Origin: JAVJSD01 sp040219575
Lineage (GTDB): Bacteria > Planctomycetota > Planctomycetia > Pirellulales > Pirellulaceae
Reading direction: 5' to 3'
Assembly (NCBI GenBank): GCA_040219575.1
Contig: JAVJSD010000064.1
Coordinates: forward strand, 1 to 64,000
DNA: 64,000 bases
Under the pieces are notes generated by a model. It saw only the letters and a list, made by a program, of their open reading frames with translations, was not told the DNA's origin and made no database searches. Shown here in pieces: positions 19,601 to 27,256 of this stretch; within the stretch, counting starts at the first letter, position 1; each line of letters opens with the position of its first letter. The position numbers were made by a program, and so were the translations under genes.

Positions 19601-20215
19601 CCGTCGCGGAGCGGTGAGTTGAAGATCTTCAATGTCGCCGACGGCGCGCTGGTGAAGGAGATTCCCGAGGCGCACAGCGACACGATCTTCAGCCTCGAGT
19701 TTTCACCGAGCGGCGAATACCTGGCCAGCAGCGGCGCCGATCGATTCGTGAAGACGTTCGAAGTCGCCAGCGGCAAGTTTGTCAAGTCGTTCGAGGGCCA
19801 CACGCACCACGTGCTGGGCGTGAGTTGGAGCGCCGACGGCAAGATGCTCGCCAGCAGCGGCGCCGACAACGTGATCAAGACCTGGAACTTCAAAACCGGC
19901 GACCAGATCCGCACCATCACCGGCTTCAACAAGGAAGTCACCGCGGTGCGGTTCGTCTCGATCAGTCCCAATGTCGTCGCTTCCTGCGGCGACAAGAACG
20001 TGTACATGAAACGGGCCGACAACGGCGGCAACGTCCGCAGTTTCAGCGGCGGCGGCGACTTCATGTACTCGGTGGGCGTCAGCGCCGATGGGAAGACCAT
20101 CGTCTCCGGCGGCCAGGACAGCGTCGTCCGCATCTGGCAGGACAGCGGCACGGTGCTGGCCGCCTTCGCCCCGCCCGTGATCGAACAAACCGCTTCGACC
20201 GATTCCGGCGAGTAG
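16679..20215 (+). CDS. Exported cytochrome-c (PSCyt1) / WD40 protein split by a long coiled coil
   Basis: 1178 residues. A signal peptide (LTCGLVLAAASLAIAA) is followed by a PSCyt1-type cytochrome domain with Cys63-x2-Cys66-His67 (CQACHN) and a likely distal ligand Met116 (VMPPADN). WD40 blades fill about 160-505 (GAVHGVAFTADGSKLVSGSQ, DKTFRVWN), with a short AAKK-rich insert near 385-410. Residues about 508-864 are a very long Ala/Lys/Asp/Glu coiled coil full of AADKAKADADAAK-like repeats. WD40 blades then resume (LHAVAFSIDGSTLASVGDDQ) to the end. The protein is probably periplasmic, pairing a haem domain with a scaffold. It follows the PPC gene by 59 bases and ends at a strong terminator. 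The domain calls are firm; the function is unknown. Confidence 0.87.
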   Translation: MTSKQFSATRLSLTCGLVLAAASLAIAADDKKEERKAIPITDVKHDGPVDFEKEVLPVLIKKCQACHNATDAESDLVLETPQSILKGGFEGPAVVPGKSAESLLLKLAAHQQGPVMPPADNNRGAKNLTSEELGLIKLWIDEGAKGEVTGLAGAPKWQPLPQGVNPVYAVAISPDGQFVAAGRANQIFLYHAASKRELGRLTDPELLKSGAYDKPGVAHLDLVQALAFSPDNQWLASGGYRTVKLWRREPNAKVADLPALAEAPLCLDVSSDGKLAAFGQASGKIQLYDLAAKKAVRTLEGHTGAVHGVAFTADGSKLVSGSQDKTFRVWNTADGKPIDDAVETPSAIGAVTLVAEDQQVATGGEDKTIRLWNLPGSEAAEAAKKEALEAAKKAAEGKEGEEAKVAPQPPQPVAELAGHSAPVTSLAAMAPSGAQLVSGSQDATVRVWDVPGKKAIRSMSHGGPVVSVAVRSDGKRIASASSNNTAKLWDAANGQQVAELRGDLRTKLNVEDVTRAVALAKTKIDDTKKDLEEAEKRKTAEEENLKKTEETLKTAAEEFKKKEEAAKKPVADKEAADKKLAEAMAALPKAEEAKKKSDELATKADTDAKAAAEAAAKAAADAKTAADAATKAAADATAAAKVLTDAQTALTAATKAVTDADAAAKAAADKLTAAQEAAKKEPENKALADAAKAAEEAAKKADEAAKAAATAKTAAEKAVADAEAKKKTADAAKVAADKTKADADAAKLAADKKKTDADAAKVAADEAKKKTDAEFTNATNAVKTAEAEVKKTEPIATKAVDEKNAAERAHKAAERSVARSKDSVQKATETIPVIQDLVKKAEEAHKQTEAQLEEAKKAVTESEKPLHAVAFSIDGSTLASVGDDQLVHTWDSETGAAIDTFSGQGAPISVVGFTATGDVLAAAQNKTAIVWDADAEWKLARTIGSADSSDMLVDRVTALNFSPDSKLLATGGGEPSRSGELKIFNVADGALVKEIPEAHSDTIFSLEFSPSGEYLASSGADRFVKTFEVASGKFVKSFEGHTHHVLGVSWSADGKMLASSGADNVIKTWNFKTGDQIRTITGFNKEVTAVRFVSISPNVVASCGDKNVYMKRADNGGNVRSFSGGGDFMYSVGVSADGKTIVSGGQDSVVRIWQDSGTVLAAFAPPVIEQTASTDSGE

Positions 20216-20246
20216 CAGACGTCGATAGCGACACGAAGAAACAGAT

Positions 20247-21530
20247 CTAAGGGCCGTCGGAGTTCGCTCCGACGGCCCTTTTTTCTTCTGCCGCCGTTTC
20301 AACCGGCCTGGCCGACTCCGAAGGAGGTCGCCACGTCGACAGGGAGCTATTCGACAGGGAGCTATTCGACAGGGAGCTTTTCGACTCGTAGATGCTGGTG
20401 AGGAGCTGCGTGTAGCCCTCGACCATCTTCTCCAGCGACCAACGCCGCACCACCACCTCGCGTCCCGCGCGCCCCATCTCACGAGCTTTATCGGGGTCGC
20501 GCAGCAACTCGAGCCAACGCAGTGCGAGGCTGTCGGCGTCGCCCGACGGCGCTAGGTAGCCCGTAACGCCGTTGTCGACGGACTCCGCCACCGAACCGAC
20601 GCGGGTGGCGACCACCGGCCGCTCGACGGCCATCGCCTCGAGGATCGAAACCGGGTTGGCTTCAATGTGCGAGGTGAGGGCCAGCACGTCGATGGCCGAC
20701 AGCAGCTGCGGCACGTCGCTGCGAGTGCCGAGAAAATGCACGACCGACTCCAAGTTGAGTTGCCGTGTCGTCAGTTCCAGTGTTTCGCGCTGCGGACCGT
20801 CGCCAACCAGCAGAAACTTCGCCTCCGGCAGTTCCGCGTGAACCAGCGCCGCGGCGCGGAGGAACAAGAGATGGTTCTTCTCGTGCCGCAATGCCGCCAC
20901 GATGCCAACGACCGGCGTCGCCGCATCGATGCCAAGTTCTTGGCGTACCCGCCGCCGGGCGGCGGCCGAAAACTGGAATCGCTCCACGTCCACCCCGTTG
21001 GAGATGACGTGCACCTTCTCGGCGGGAAATCGTTCGTTCTCGACCAGGTAGCGGCCATGCTCGGCGGCCACGCCCACAAAGGCGTCGGTTAGTGGAGTGA
21101 GCAGACGGTTAAGGCGTCCCACGCCGTCGGGCCAGCCGGTCGAGTGCAGGGCCGAAACAACAACCGGTACGCGCGCCCGCCAGGCGGCCAGGCGTCCCCA
21201 GAACATCTTGTCGCCCGCCCCGACGGTCACCACGGCGTCGATCTGCCGCGACCTCATCAGCCGCGTCAACCGTCGCAGCACTCCCAGATCGTACTTACAG
21301 CACAGCAAGCCGTGATGCGCGGGAATCTCCTCGGCCAGTTCCTCGCCCAACGGACCGAGTTCTTTCAGACAGCAAAGCTCCGCTTGAAATCGGGCGGGAT
21401 CGAGGCGGCGGATGAGGTTCACCAGCAACGTTTCCGCGCCGCCCACCGGCATGCTCGTGATCAGGAACATCACCCGCAAGGGGCCGCGATCGGCCAGCGG
21501 CGTCAGGCGGCGATTTCGGTTCTCAGTCAT
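20247..21530 (-). CDS. Family 4 glycosyltransferase
   Basis: 427 residues, GT-B fold. The N-terminal acceptor domain starts LRVMFLITSMPVGGAETLLV. The C-terminal nucleotide-sugar domain has VVGIVAALRHEKNHLLFLRA, FLLVGDGPQRE and the E-x7-E motif in EANPVSILEAMAVERPVVA. It transfers a sugar from an activated donor during exopolysaccharide repeat-unit assembly at the cytoplasmic face. It is last in a minus-strand run with flippase, deacetylase and acyltransferase. The last about 44 residues are an unusual Ser/Asn-rich tail built by a 15-bp tandem repeat (20338-20382). The final codons double as the stem of the opposing gene's terminator. The donor and acceptor are unknown. Confidence 0.9.
   Translation of the reverse strand: MTENRNRRLTPLADRGPLRVMFLITSMPVGGAETLLVNLIRRLDPARFQAELCCLKELGPLGEELAEEIPAHHGLLCCKYDLGVLRRLTRLMRSRQIDAVVTVGAGDKMFWGRLAAWRARVPVVVSALHSTGWPDGVGRLNRLLTPLTDAFVGVAAEHGRYLVENERFPAEKVHVISNGVDVERFQFSAAARRRVRQELGIDAATPVVGIVAALRHEKNHLLFLRAAALVHAELPEAKFLLVGDGPQRETLELTTRQLNLESVVHFLGTRSDVPQLLSAIDVLALTSHIEANPVSILEAMAVERPVVATRVGSVAESVDNGVTGYLAPSGDADSLALRWLELLRDPDKAREMGRAGREVVVRRWSLEKMVEGYTQLLTSIYESKSSLSNSSLSNSSLSTWRPPSESARPVETAAEEKRAVGANSDGP
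20249..20284 (+). terminator. Rho-independent terminator embedded in the opposing gene
   Basis: A perfect 14-bp stem (arms 20249-20262 and 20267-20280, GGGCCGTCGGAG core) with a TTCG loop is followed by TTTTTT ending at 20284. It stops transcription of the WD40 gene (stop codon at 20215). The stem is also the last codons of the convergent glycosyltransferase gene, which has no T run on its own side. Confidence 0.9.
20338..20382. repeat. Three 15-bp tandem repeats in the glycosyltransferase tail
   Basis: The unit GACAGGGAGCTATTC occurs at 20338 and 20353, with a one-base variant at 20368. It is in frame and encodes the SLSNS repeat of the C-terminal tail, so copy number can change without a frameshift. 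Confidence 0.9.
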
Positions 21531-21583
21531 AACTTGCTCGTTGTCGATGTTGTGTTATCAGGTTTCAGGCGAGACGCGCTGCT

Positions 21584-23125
21584 TCAGGCCGGGCGGAATC
21601 TCGCCCAGAGATCGCGTCCTTGCTGCCAGACTTCCTGTCGTTGGTCGTCGGTGAAGATCCACTCGGTCCGCAGGGCGGCCAACGCCACGGCCGCCGCTCC
21701 CAGCAACGTCACCCACACGCCCAACCCCAACAGCACCGGCAGCAGGCATACCAGCAGCGCGCCGCGCCGCCATCGCATGCCGGCGCTGCGGCCAAAGTAG
21801 AGGACCATCGCCAATGCCAGGGCGTTGGCTGCGGCGGTCGCCAGGACGGCGCCGGAGAGCCCCAACCAGGGCAAGAGCGCGAGATTCAACGCCACGTTGG
21901 CGATCAGTCCGAGCAACAGGGCCGCGTTCGCCAGCCTGGCCCGTTCGGCGCACCACAGATAACTCTGCGCCACAAGCGAAATGCTGAACCAACCGGCGTA
22001 GGCGAGCGTCCAGGGGAGGACGGCCAGGCCGTCGTTGTAGCGGCCGGAGAGGACCCAGTCGAAGACCAGCGGCGCCGCGACCAGCACGACGGCCCCTCCG
22101 GCGAAAAACGCCAAGCCGACCAACGTCATCAAGGTGTTCAAACGGCGGGCGACGTCCCCGCGACGCCCCGCCTCCCAGTCATGGCTCAGGTACGGCAGCG
22201 CCACGGCCGCCACCATGCCGGCGGCGGCCATCATCAGTGAAGGCAGCACGCGGCTGCTGTGATACTGCCCCACCAGAGCGTGCACCTGCTCGGTCGTGCC
22301 GCGGGCGAAGTGCACGATCATGTAACGGTCGGCCATCTCGAACAGGTTGGTCAGCAGGTTGATCACCCAGATCCAGACGGCGAAGGGCGCCAAGTGGCTC
22401 CACAAATCGCGTTGCGAAGGCGCGTCGCCCGCCGACTCTTCGCTCGTCGATCGCCAAACGCGCAAGAGACTCGGCACGGCGATGGCGATGCCGGCCAGGC
22501 TGCCGGCGGCGTAGGCCACCACAACGGCTTGGGCGCCCATGTGTGTGATCGACAACAGCGTCAGTCCCACGGCGGCGAAGACCATACTGTGAGCGAACTG
22601 CAACAACGAAACGGCCCGTACCTGCCGCAGCGACGTGAGCAGGTCGACGACGTAGTTCACGGCGATCACCGCGGCCAGCGACAGGGCGAGCGTCAACATC
22701 AGATCGGCATGCGCCGTGTCGTTGAACACCAACCACGACACGGGCTCGCGCGCCAGGCACACAACGCCGACGCCGACCAATGCCAGCAGGCCGATCACCA
22801 GCGACGTGCGGCGGAGGAACGCGGCGAGTTGTCCGCGCTGCCGGTACCGTTCCGCGTAGCGACCGAACGAACCCGGCAGCCCCAGCACCGCCAGCGGCGC
22901 GGCGAGCAACAGGAAGCTGAACGCCAACGACCACGTGCCCAGTTCCTCGTCGGTCATCAGCCGGCAAAACAGGATGCTGCGGACCATCCCCACGATACGC
23001 TGCAGCACCGAGAGGCCGAGCATCATGCTCACGCCGAGCGCCAGCGAGTCGGTGCGCAGGGTGGAACGTGCCGCCAGGGGCGGCTTCCTGCCCGCGTCAT
23101 CTCCAGCGGTCGCCGTCGACATCAT
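21584..23125 (-). CDS. Polysaccharide flippase (MATE/Wzx-like oligosaccharide exporter)
   Basis: About 513 residues from the ATG at 23125 (MMSTATAGDD). The open frame runs 66 codons further upstream through Arg-rich sequence that overlaps the deacetylase gene, so that part is discarded. Twelve or more hydrophobic segments follow, the first near LALGVSMMLGLSVLQRIVGM. The sequence has the features of polysaccharide_synt/MVF flippases, such as LAAPLAVLGLPGSFGRYAER early and repeated GAVLATAAANALALAMVLYF-like pairs late. It would move lipid-linked sugar units across the inner membrane. The start lies 13 bases after the stop of the deacetylase gene, consistent with one operon. Confidence 0.87.
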   Translation of the reverse strand: MMSTATAGDDAGRKPPLAARSTLRTDSLALGVSMMLGLSVLQRIVGMVRSILFCRLMTDEELGTWSLAFSFLLLAAPLAVLGLPGSFGRYAERYRQRGQLAAFLRRTSLVIGLLALVGVGVVCLAREPVSWLVFNDTAHADLMLTLALSLAAVIAVNYVVDLLTSLRQVRAVSLLQFAHSMVFAAVGLTLLSITHMGAQAVVVAYAAGSLAGIAIAVPSLLRVWRSTSEESAGDAPSQRDLWSHLAPFAVWIWVINLLTNLFEMADRYMIVHFARGTTEQVHALVGQYHSSRVLPSLMMAAAGMVAAVALPYLSHDWEAGRRGDVARRLNTLMTLVGLAFFAGGAVVLVAAPLVFDWVLSGRYNDGLAVLPWTLAYAGWFSISLVAQSYLWCAERARLANAALLLGLIANVALNLALLPWLGLSGAVLATAAANALALAMVLYFGRSAGMRWRRGALLVCLLPVLLGLGVWVTLLGAAAVALAALRTEWIFTDDQRQEVWQQGRDLWARFRPA

Positions 23126-23138
23126 GCCGATCCGGAAG

Positions 23139-24140
23139 TTAGGGATTCGAACCGACGACGGCGGGCGATTCGTCGCACGCCGTTTCGCGATCCTGCGGCC
23201 GCTCGGCGGCGGCGTCGCGCGCACCGCAAACCGCCTGTTCGTGCGCGATTCGGCCTTGGTCTGCGCACATGCCGGCGCTGTCACGCGCCGCTTCGTTTTT
23301 CGGCGCCGCGTCGGCGGCCGCATCGAACCGAGGCAAGCGGCGTTTACGGGGATCGATCGTCATCCAATTCACGAACCGCGCCGGTTCTGGATCCGCATGC
23401 ACGCGCTGCAAATGAAACGCGTCGTCGCCAGGCATGTTGTATCCCCCATACGCCGAACAGACGCCCAGCAATCCATGCGCGCGCGCCATGCGGAACACTT
23501 CGCGGTTCAGGTTCTCGCGCTGCCCGAAAGGGAAGGCGAAGTAGCGCATCGGCCGACCGACCATCTCCGCCAGGGTGTCGGCCGAAGCGATGACTTCCTC
23601 GCGCAGTCGCTGCGGGTCGTGGATCCGCCCCAAGTCGGGGTGCGTGCGTGTGTGTGCGCCGATTTCCACTCCGGCCGCCGCCAGCGCGCGGAGTTGTTCG
23701 ACGGTGTTCGGTTCGAGCGGCTCTCCGCGTTCCGCATCGTGGGGAAACGGCAGACGCTTGAGCACGTATTCGGTGCTGACGAAGTAGGTAAACGGGATTC
23801 TCTCCTTCACCAGCAGCGGCAGCGCGTGGCGGCAGTTGTCGGCGTAGCCATCGTCGAACGTGATGCAGGCGGCGGGGCGGCGGCTGTCCTGCTCGCGCAG
23901 GCGGCGCTGCGCTTCTTCTAGCGAGATGATGTCGACATGACGCGTCATCCACTCGACCTGCCAGCTGAACACCGCGGTCGAAATCGTCCAGGGATTTGGA
24001 TGGTCGTCGGCCACGCGATGATAGAACAGCACCACGATCGGCGCACGGCCTTCGTCGGCGGCTTGCCGCGCCGCCCAACGGCGGTAGGGGTTCGTGCCGG
24101 CGACATAGGCCGACAGCAGCAGGCGTCTCCAGTTTTGCAT
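23139..24140 (-). CDS. Polysaccharide deacetylase family protein
   Basis: 333 residues with a NodB-homology domain. The catalytic TFDDGY motif (Asp96, Asp97) and the metal-binding histidines His163 and His167 (GAHTRTHPDL) are intact, followed by the Arg/Pro motif region (YFAFPFGQRENL). The fold starts at IVVLFYHRVADDHPNPW. There is no clear signal peptide, so the location is uncertain. The last about 60 residues are a low-complexity Ala/Arg/Glu tail. It probably removes N- or O-acetyl groups from exopolysaccharide or an intermediate. It sits between acyltransferase (4-base gap) and flippase genes in a tight minus-strand operon. The family is sure; the substrate is unknown. Confidence 0.88.
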   Translation of the reverse strand: MQNWRRLLLSAYVAGTNPYRRWAARQAADEGRAPIVVLFYHRVADDHPNPWTISTAVFSWQVEWMTRHVDIISLEEAQRRLREQDSRRPAACITFDDGYADNCRHALPLLVKERIPFTYFVSTEYVLKRLPFPHDAERGEPLEPNTVEQLRALAAAGVEIGAHTRTHPDLGRIHDPQRLREEVIASADTLAEMVGRPMRYFAFPFGQRENLNREVFRMARAHGLLGVCSAYGGYNMPGDDAFHLQRVHADPEPARFVNWMTIDPRKRRLPRFDAAADAAPKNEAARDSAGMCADQGRIAHEQAVCGARDAAAERPQDRETACDESPAVVGSNP

Positions 24141-24144
24141 CGTG

Positions 24145-25269
24145 TCACCTCATCCCGGACAGGTTGAGGCCGGTCTTGATCAATTGCTTCATCGTGTCGC
24201 CCGCCAGCCACACGCCGTGCCGCAGTCTCGCCGAGGCGGCGCTCGGCACCACGCGCAGCTCCCACGACGCACGCGGACCGGCGCGCCAGTGGGCCTTGTA
24301 GGGTTCGTCGCCGCGGAGGAAGTCGAAGCCGCGGCGCCCAAGTTCGATCGCTCGGCGGAGCGTCGCCACGTTGATGATGCGTCCCGGCTCTTCTTCGAGC
24401 GTGTCGGGATCGACGCCCGCCTGGTAGGCGAACACGATGTCGTCGCCGGCGAGTTGGAATTCGGCGGCAACCGGCCGTCCGTCGAGTTCGATCCAGTGCA
24501 ACTCCAGACGTTTCGAGGCCAGCAGCCGCCGCGCGGCCTCGTGCAGAAATCCCGAGAACGCCGGCGAGGAAAAGCAACCGGGCTGCCCCAGGCTTTGCCG
24601 CCGCCGCTGATGGAGATCAATCAGAATTTCAAGTGCAGGCTCGAGCGTCGTCTCGTCGGCGGTCCTCAACACGGCGCGTCCTGAATCGAGCAGACGTTTT
24701 TCAACGCGGCGGATTTGCTTGCGGTGCGACTTCGACATCGCGGCGAGCAACGTCTCCCAGCTGTCGGGAAGTTCGATCCGCCAGCAATTTGGTCCTTCGC
24801 GACGATGCACCTGCGCGCCGTCCTCGATCATGTGGCCGATGAGCTGCGCCACGTGCGCGTCGTCGGCGGACACACCGCTCAATTCCAGCAACTCCCAACG
24901 CGCGGCGGGCGAGGGATTGGCGGGATGGTTGGCGTCCACGAGCCATTGAGCGAGCACCGACGTGACCTCTTCTTCGCTCCCCTTGGCGGCGAGGATGCTG
25001 AGGTAGTCGCTGCAGACGTCCCCGGTGCCGAGCAACTTCAGAACACGCCCCCGGCTGGTCGTTCGCTCCAAGTACAAGGGAGCGACGCCCACGACTTCCC
25101 CCAGGTCGTCGATCACCGCCAAGGCGCACAGGTCGTGATCGCCCCCGTAGAATCGCCACCAACTGGCCAACCAGTCGTGCGAGCGAAAAGGGACGCCCCG
25201 CGCCAGCGCATTCCACGGCGCCGCGAATTGTTCGAGTTCTTCGGTGGTGGACAGCCGGACGACGCGCAT
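24145..25269 (-). CDS. GNAT-fold acyltransferase, FemAB/CelD-like
   Basis: About 374 residues from the ATG at 25269 (MRVVRLSTTEELEQFAAPWN). The first part matches the CelD/BcsL-type N-terminus (PFRSHDWLASWWRFYG; VVGVAPLYLER). The second GNAT half has KSHRKQIRRVEKRLLDSG, then LHWIELDGRPVAAEFQLAGD, YQAGVDP and FDFLRGDEPYKAHW, the typical closing motif of this group. Such enzymes acylate sugars or amino-sugars in capsule and exopolysaccharide loci. It is the first gene of the minus-strand run and divergent from the Wzz-like gene, so a shared promoter region lies at 25270-25684. The substrate is unknown. Confidence 0.85.
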   Translation of the reverse strand: MRVVRLSTTEELEQFAAPWNALARGVPFRSHDWLASWWRFYGGDHDLCALAVIDDLGEVVGVAPLYLERTTSRGRVLKLLGTGDVCSDYLSILAAKGSEEEVTSVLAQWLVDANHPANPSPAARWELLELSGVSADDAHVAQLIGHMIEDGAQVHRREGPNCWRIELPDSWETLLAAMSKSHRKQIRRVEKRLLDSGRAVLRTADETTLEPALEILIDLHQRRRQSLGQPGCFSSPAFSGFLHEAARRLLASKRLELHWIELDGRPVAAEFQLAGDDIVFAYQAGVDPDTLEEEPGRIINVATLRRAIELGRRGFDFLRGDEPYKAHWRAGPRASWELRVVPSAASARLRHGVWLAGDTMKQLIKTGLNLSGMR

Positions 25270-25684
25270 ACCTTCTCCCGTGGGCGAAACCTGCAACCCC
25301 TCATCTCAACTCTGGGATACGCGCCCCGGGATGCAAACAATCCGACGGACGAAACCCGCAATTCGACCGCCCGGCGACCTGCCGATCGAACCACACCAAC
25401 GAACCCCACGTCCCAACGGCGACGTCGCCTTGGCGGTGCATGGGGTGGGAAGGCAACGCCGTGGCGGCTGGCGTGTTGCGTTTTCACCACGTCGTCGGCC
25501 GGACGAGCGCGCGCCCGAAAACGACCTTGAAGACTCGCGCCGTCGCCGGAAGTCGTTTCCGCGATTGCGGTTTCCCTGCACGCGGTCGCGGACGTCGGCC
25601 GTCCTGGGCGTCGCGCGGCACGCCGCTTGCGTCCGGGTTCGGACCACGACGAAACGTTCCCGGTCTCCCGACAGGAGCTACTGC
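25270..25684. other. Divergent promoter region of the exopolysaccharide locus
   Basis: About 415 bases between divergent genes. Frames open through it on both strands but are Arg-rich and unlike proteins. The clear element is AGGAG at 25673-25677, seven bases before the Wzz-like start. No other feature was recognised. Confidence 0.5.
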
Positions 25685-27202
25685 ATGTCCCGCGTCACGC
25701 CTCCCATCGTCAATCCCCGGCATCTGCTTGCGATCCTCGTCGAGTATCGATGGCGGTGGATCGTGCCGATGGCCGTCATCGCCGTTGGAGCGCTTGGCTA
25801 CGCAGTTTTCAAGTCGGCGTCGTGGGAAGCCCGGCAGGCCCTGCTGGTCCGCGACGAGGCCGTCGGCAACTTTGTCCGTCCCGGCAAGTTCGACTCCACC
25901 GAAGACATGAAGACGGCCCAGGAGACGATCCTCGAACTGGCGAAGAGTCGCAGCGTGGTGGCGGCCGCCTTGTCGGACGTCGGTCCCGCCGCCGGGGTCG
26001 CTTCGCCCGGATTCCCCAGCGTCGAGGACGTGGAAACCGTCCAAGGGGCCATCGAGATTACAGCGCCCAACGGGGCCGAATTCGGCCACACCGAAGTGTT
26101 TTACCTGAAACTGCGCGACGCGGACCCCCGCCGCGCCGTGGCGCTGACCACGGCCATCTGCGATCAGCTCGACCTGCGTCTGCGGGAGCTGCGCGATCGA
26201 AAAGCGCAAAGTTTGGTGGCGGAACTCGACCAAACCGTGGAGCTGGCGCGTCACGATCTGGCCGCGGCCACCAGGCAACTCGCCGAAATGGAGCGGCAGG
26301 CGGGCGCCGACTTGGGGGAACTGCGATTGCTCAACGAGTCGACCACCGGCGAGAGCAATCTGCGGCAGACGCTTATCGAAATCACCAACGAGCTGAGGCA
26401 GGCCCAGCGAGCCGCGAGGACCAGCCTGCAGCTCCAAGAACTTCTCCGGGCGGCCCAGGCCGATCCCGATCGATTGATCGCCACTCCCAACGACCTGCTC
26501 ACCTCGCAACCGGCGCTGCGGCAGCTGAAAGATGGGCTGATCACCGCCCAGTTGCAGACGGCGACATTGTTGGGCTCGATGTCGCCGGTGCATCCGCGCG
26601 TGCAGGCCGCGGCGGCCGCCGAGGAGCAGATTCGCGCCAACCTGCACAAGGAGCTGCAATTGGCGATCGCCGGCCTGGAGGCGGAGCGCATGCTGGGGCA
26701 GTCGCAGGTTGAAGTGCTGACCGAGCAGGCCGAAGCGATTCGGCAACGAATGCAGCGGCTGGCTTCGATTCGCGCCGATTACGCCAATCTTGTGGCGGAA
26801 GTCGTGCGCCGCACCGAAGCGGTCACCAAGTCGGAAGAGGAGTTCGGCGAAGCCCGGGCCAGCCGCGCCTCCGCGCACACCACCAGCCTGCTGACGCGTC
26901 TCGACGGTCCGGTTGTGCCCGAATCGCCGGTGGGCCCCTCGCGAAGTTCGATTGTACTGATTGGACTGGTCGGCGGACTGTTCAGCGGCCTGGGACTGGT
27001 GTTTCTGACCGCCCCTGTCGGGCTCTTTCCCGCCGAAGCGAACGCGACGGCGGAGACGCGAAATCCGCTTGAAACGGCATCGCCGGCGACGCCCGGCAAC
27101 ACGCCCGTCGCCCCTCTCGCCGGACGCCCGGCGCCGCTGCGTGGCCTATCCTTGACCGAAGCGCTGAAGCGAATCGCCGCACTCGCGCCGTCCTGGAACT
27201 AG
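25685..27202 (+). CDS. Wzz/GumC-like polysaccharide chain-length determinant
   Basis: About 505 residues from the ATG at 25685 (MSRVTPPIVNP), chosen because AGGAG lies seven bases upstream; a longer frame opens at 25244 without coding character. TM1 is WIVPMAVIAVGALGYAVF, after an N-terminal segment ILVEYRWRW typical of Wzz proteins. A long periplasmic region follows with coiled coil (ELDQTVELARHDLAAATRQL; LQTATLLGSMSPVHPRVQAA). TM2 lies near SIVLIGLVGGLFSGLGLVFL, preceded by a proline-rich stretch (VVPESPVGPS). No tyrosine kinase domain or tyrosine-rich tail is fused. It controls polymer length or couples polymerisation to export. It is followed by the polymerase gene. Confidence 0.85.
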   Translation: MSRVTPPIVNPRHLLAILVEYRWRWIVPMAVIAVGALGYAVFKSASWEARQALLVRDEAVGNFVRPGKFDSTEDMKTAQETILELAKSRSVVAAALSDVGPAAGVASPGFPSVEDVETVQGAIEITAPNGAEFGHTEVFYLKLRDADPRRAVALTTAICDQLDLRLRELRDRKAQSLVAELDQTVELARHDLAAATRQLAEMERQAGADLGELRLLNESTTGESNLRQTLIEITNELRQAQRAARTSLQLQELLRAAQADPDRLIATPNDLLTSQPALRQLKDGLITAQLQTATLLGSMSPVHPRVQAAAAAEEQIRANLHKELQLAIAGLEAERMLGQSQVEVLTEQAEAIRQRMQRLASIRADYANLVAEVVRRTEAVTKSEEEFGEARASRASAHTTSLLTRLDGPVVPESPVGPSRSSIVLIGLVGGLFSGLGLVFLTAPVGLFPAEANATAETRNPLETASPATPGNTPVAPLAGRPAPLRGLSLTEALKRIAALAPSWN

Positions 27203-27256
27203 CCACTGCGCGACGGCCGGACGGCGACGCCGCGCCTGCACGCCCGCGAGATCCGC

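Noticed and set aside
18140..19675. 511-codon and overlapping 405-codon minus frames opposite the WD40 gene
   Set aside because: They mirror the Ala/Lys coiled-coil repeats and have no domain content.
25484..26878. 464-codon minus frame opposite the Wzz-like gene
   Set aside because: Shadow composition; the plus frame has transmembrane helices and an AGGAG start.
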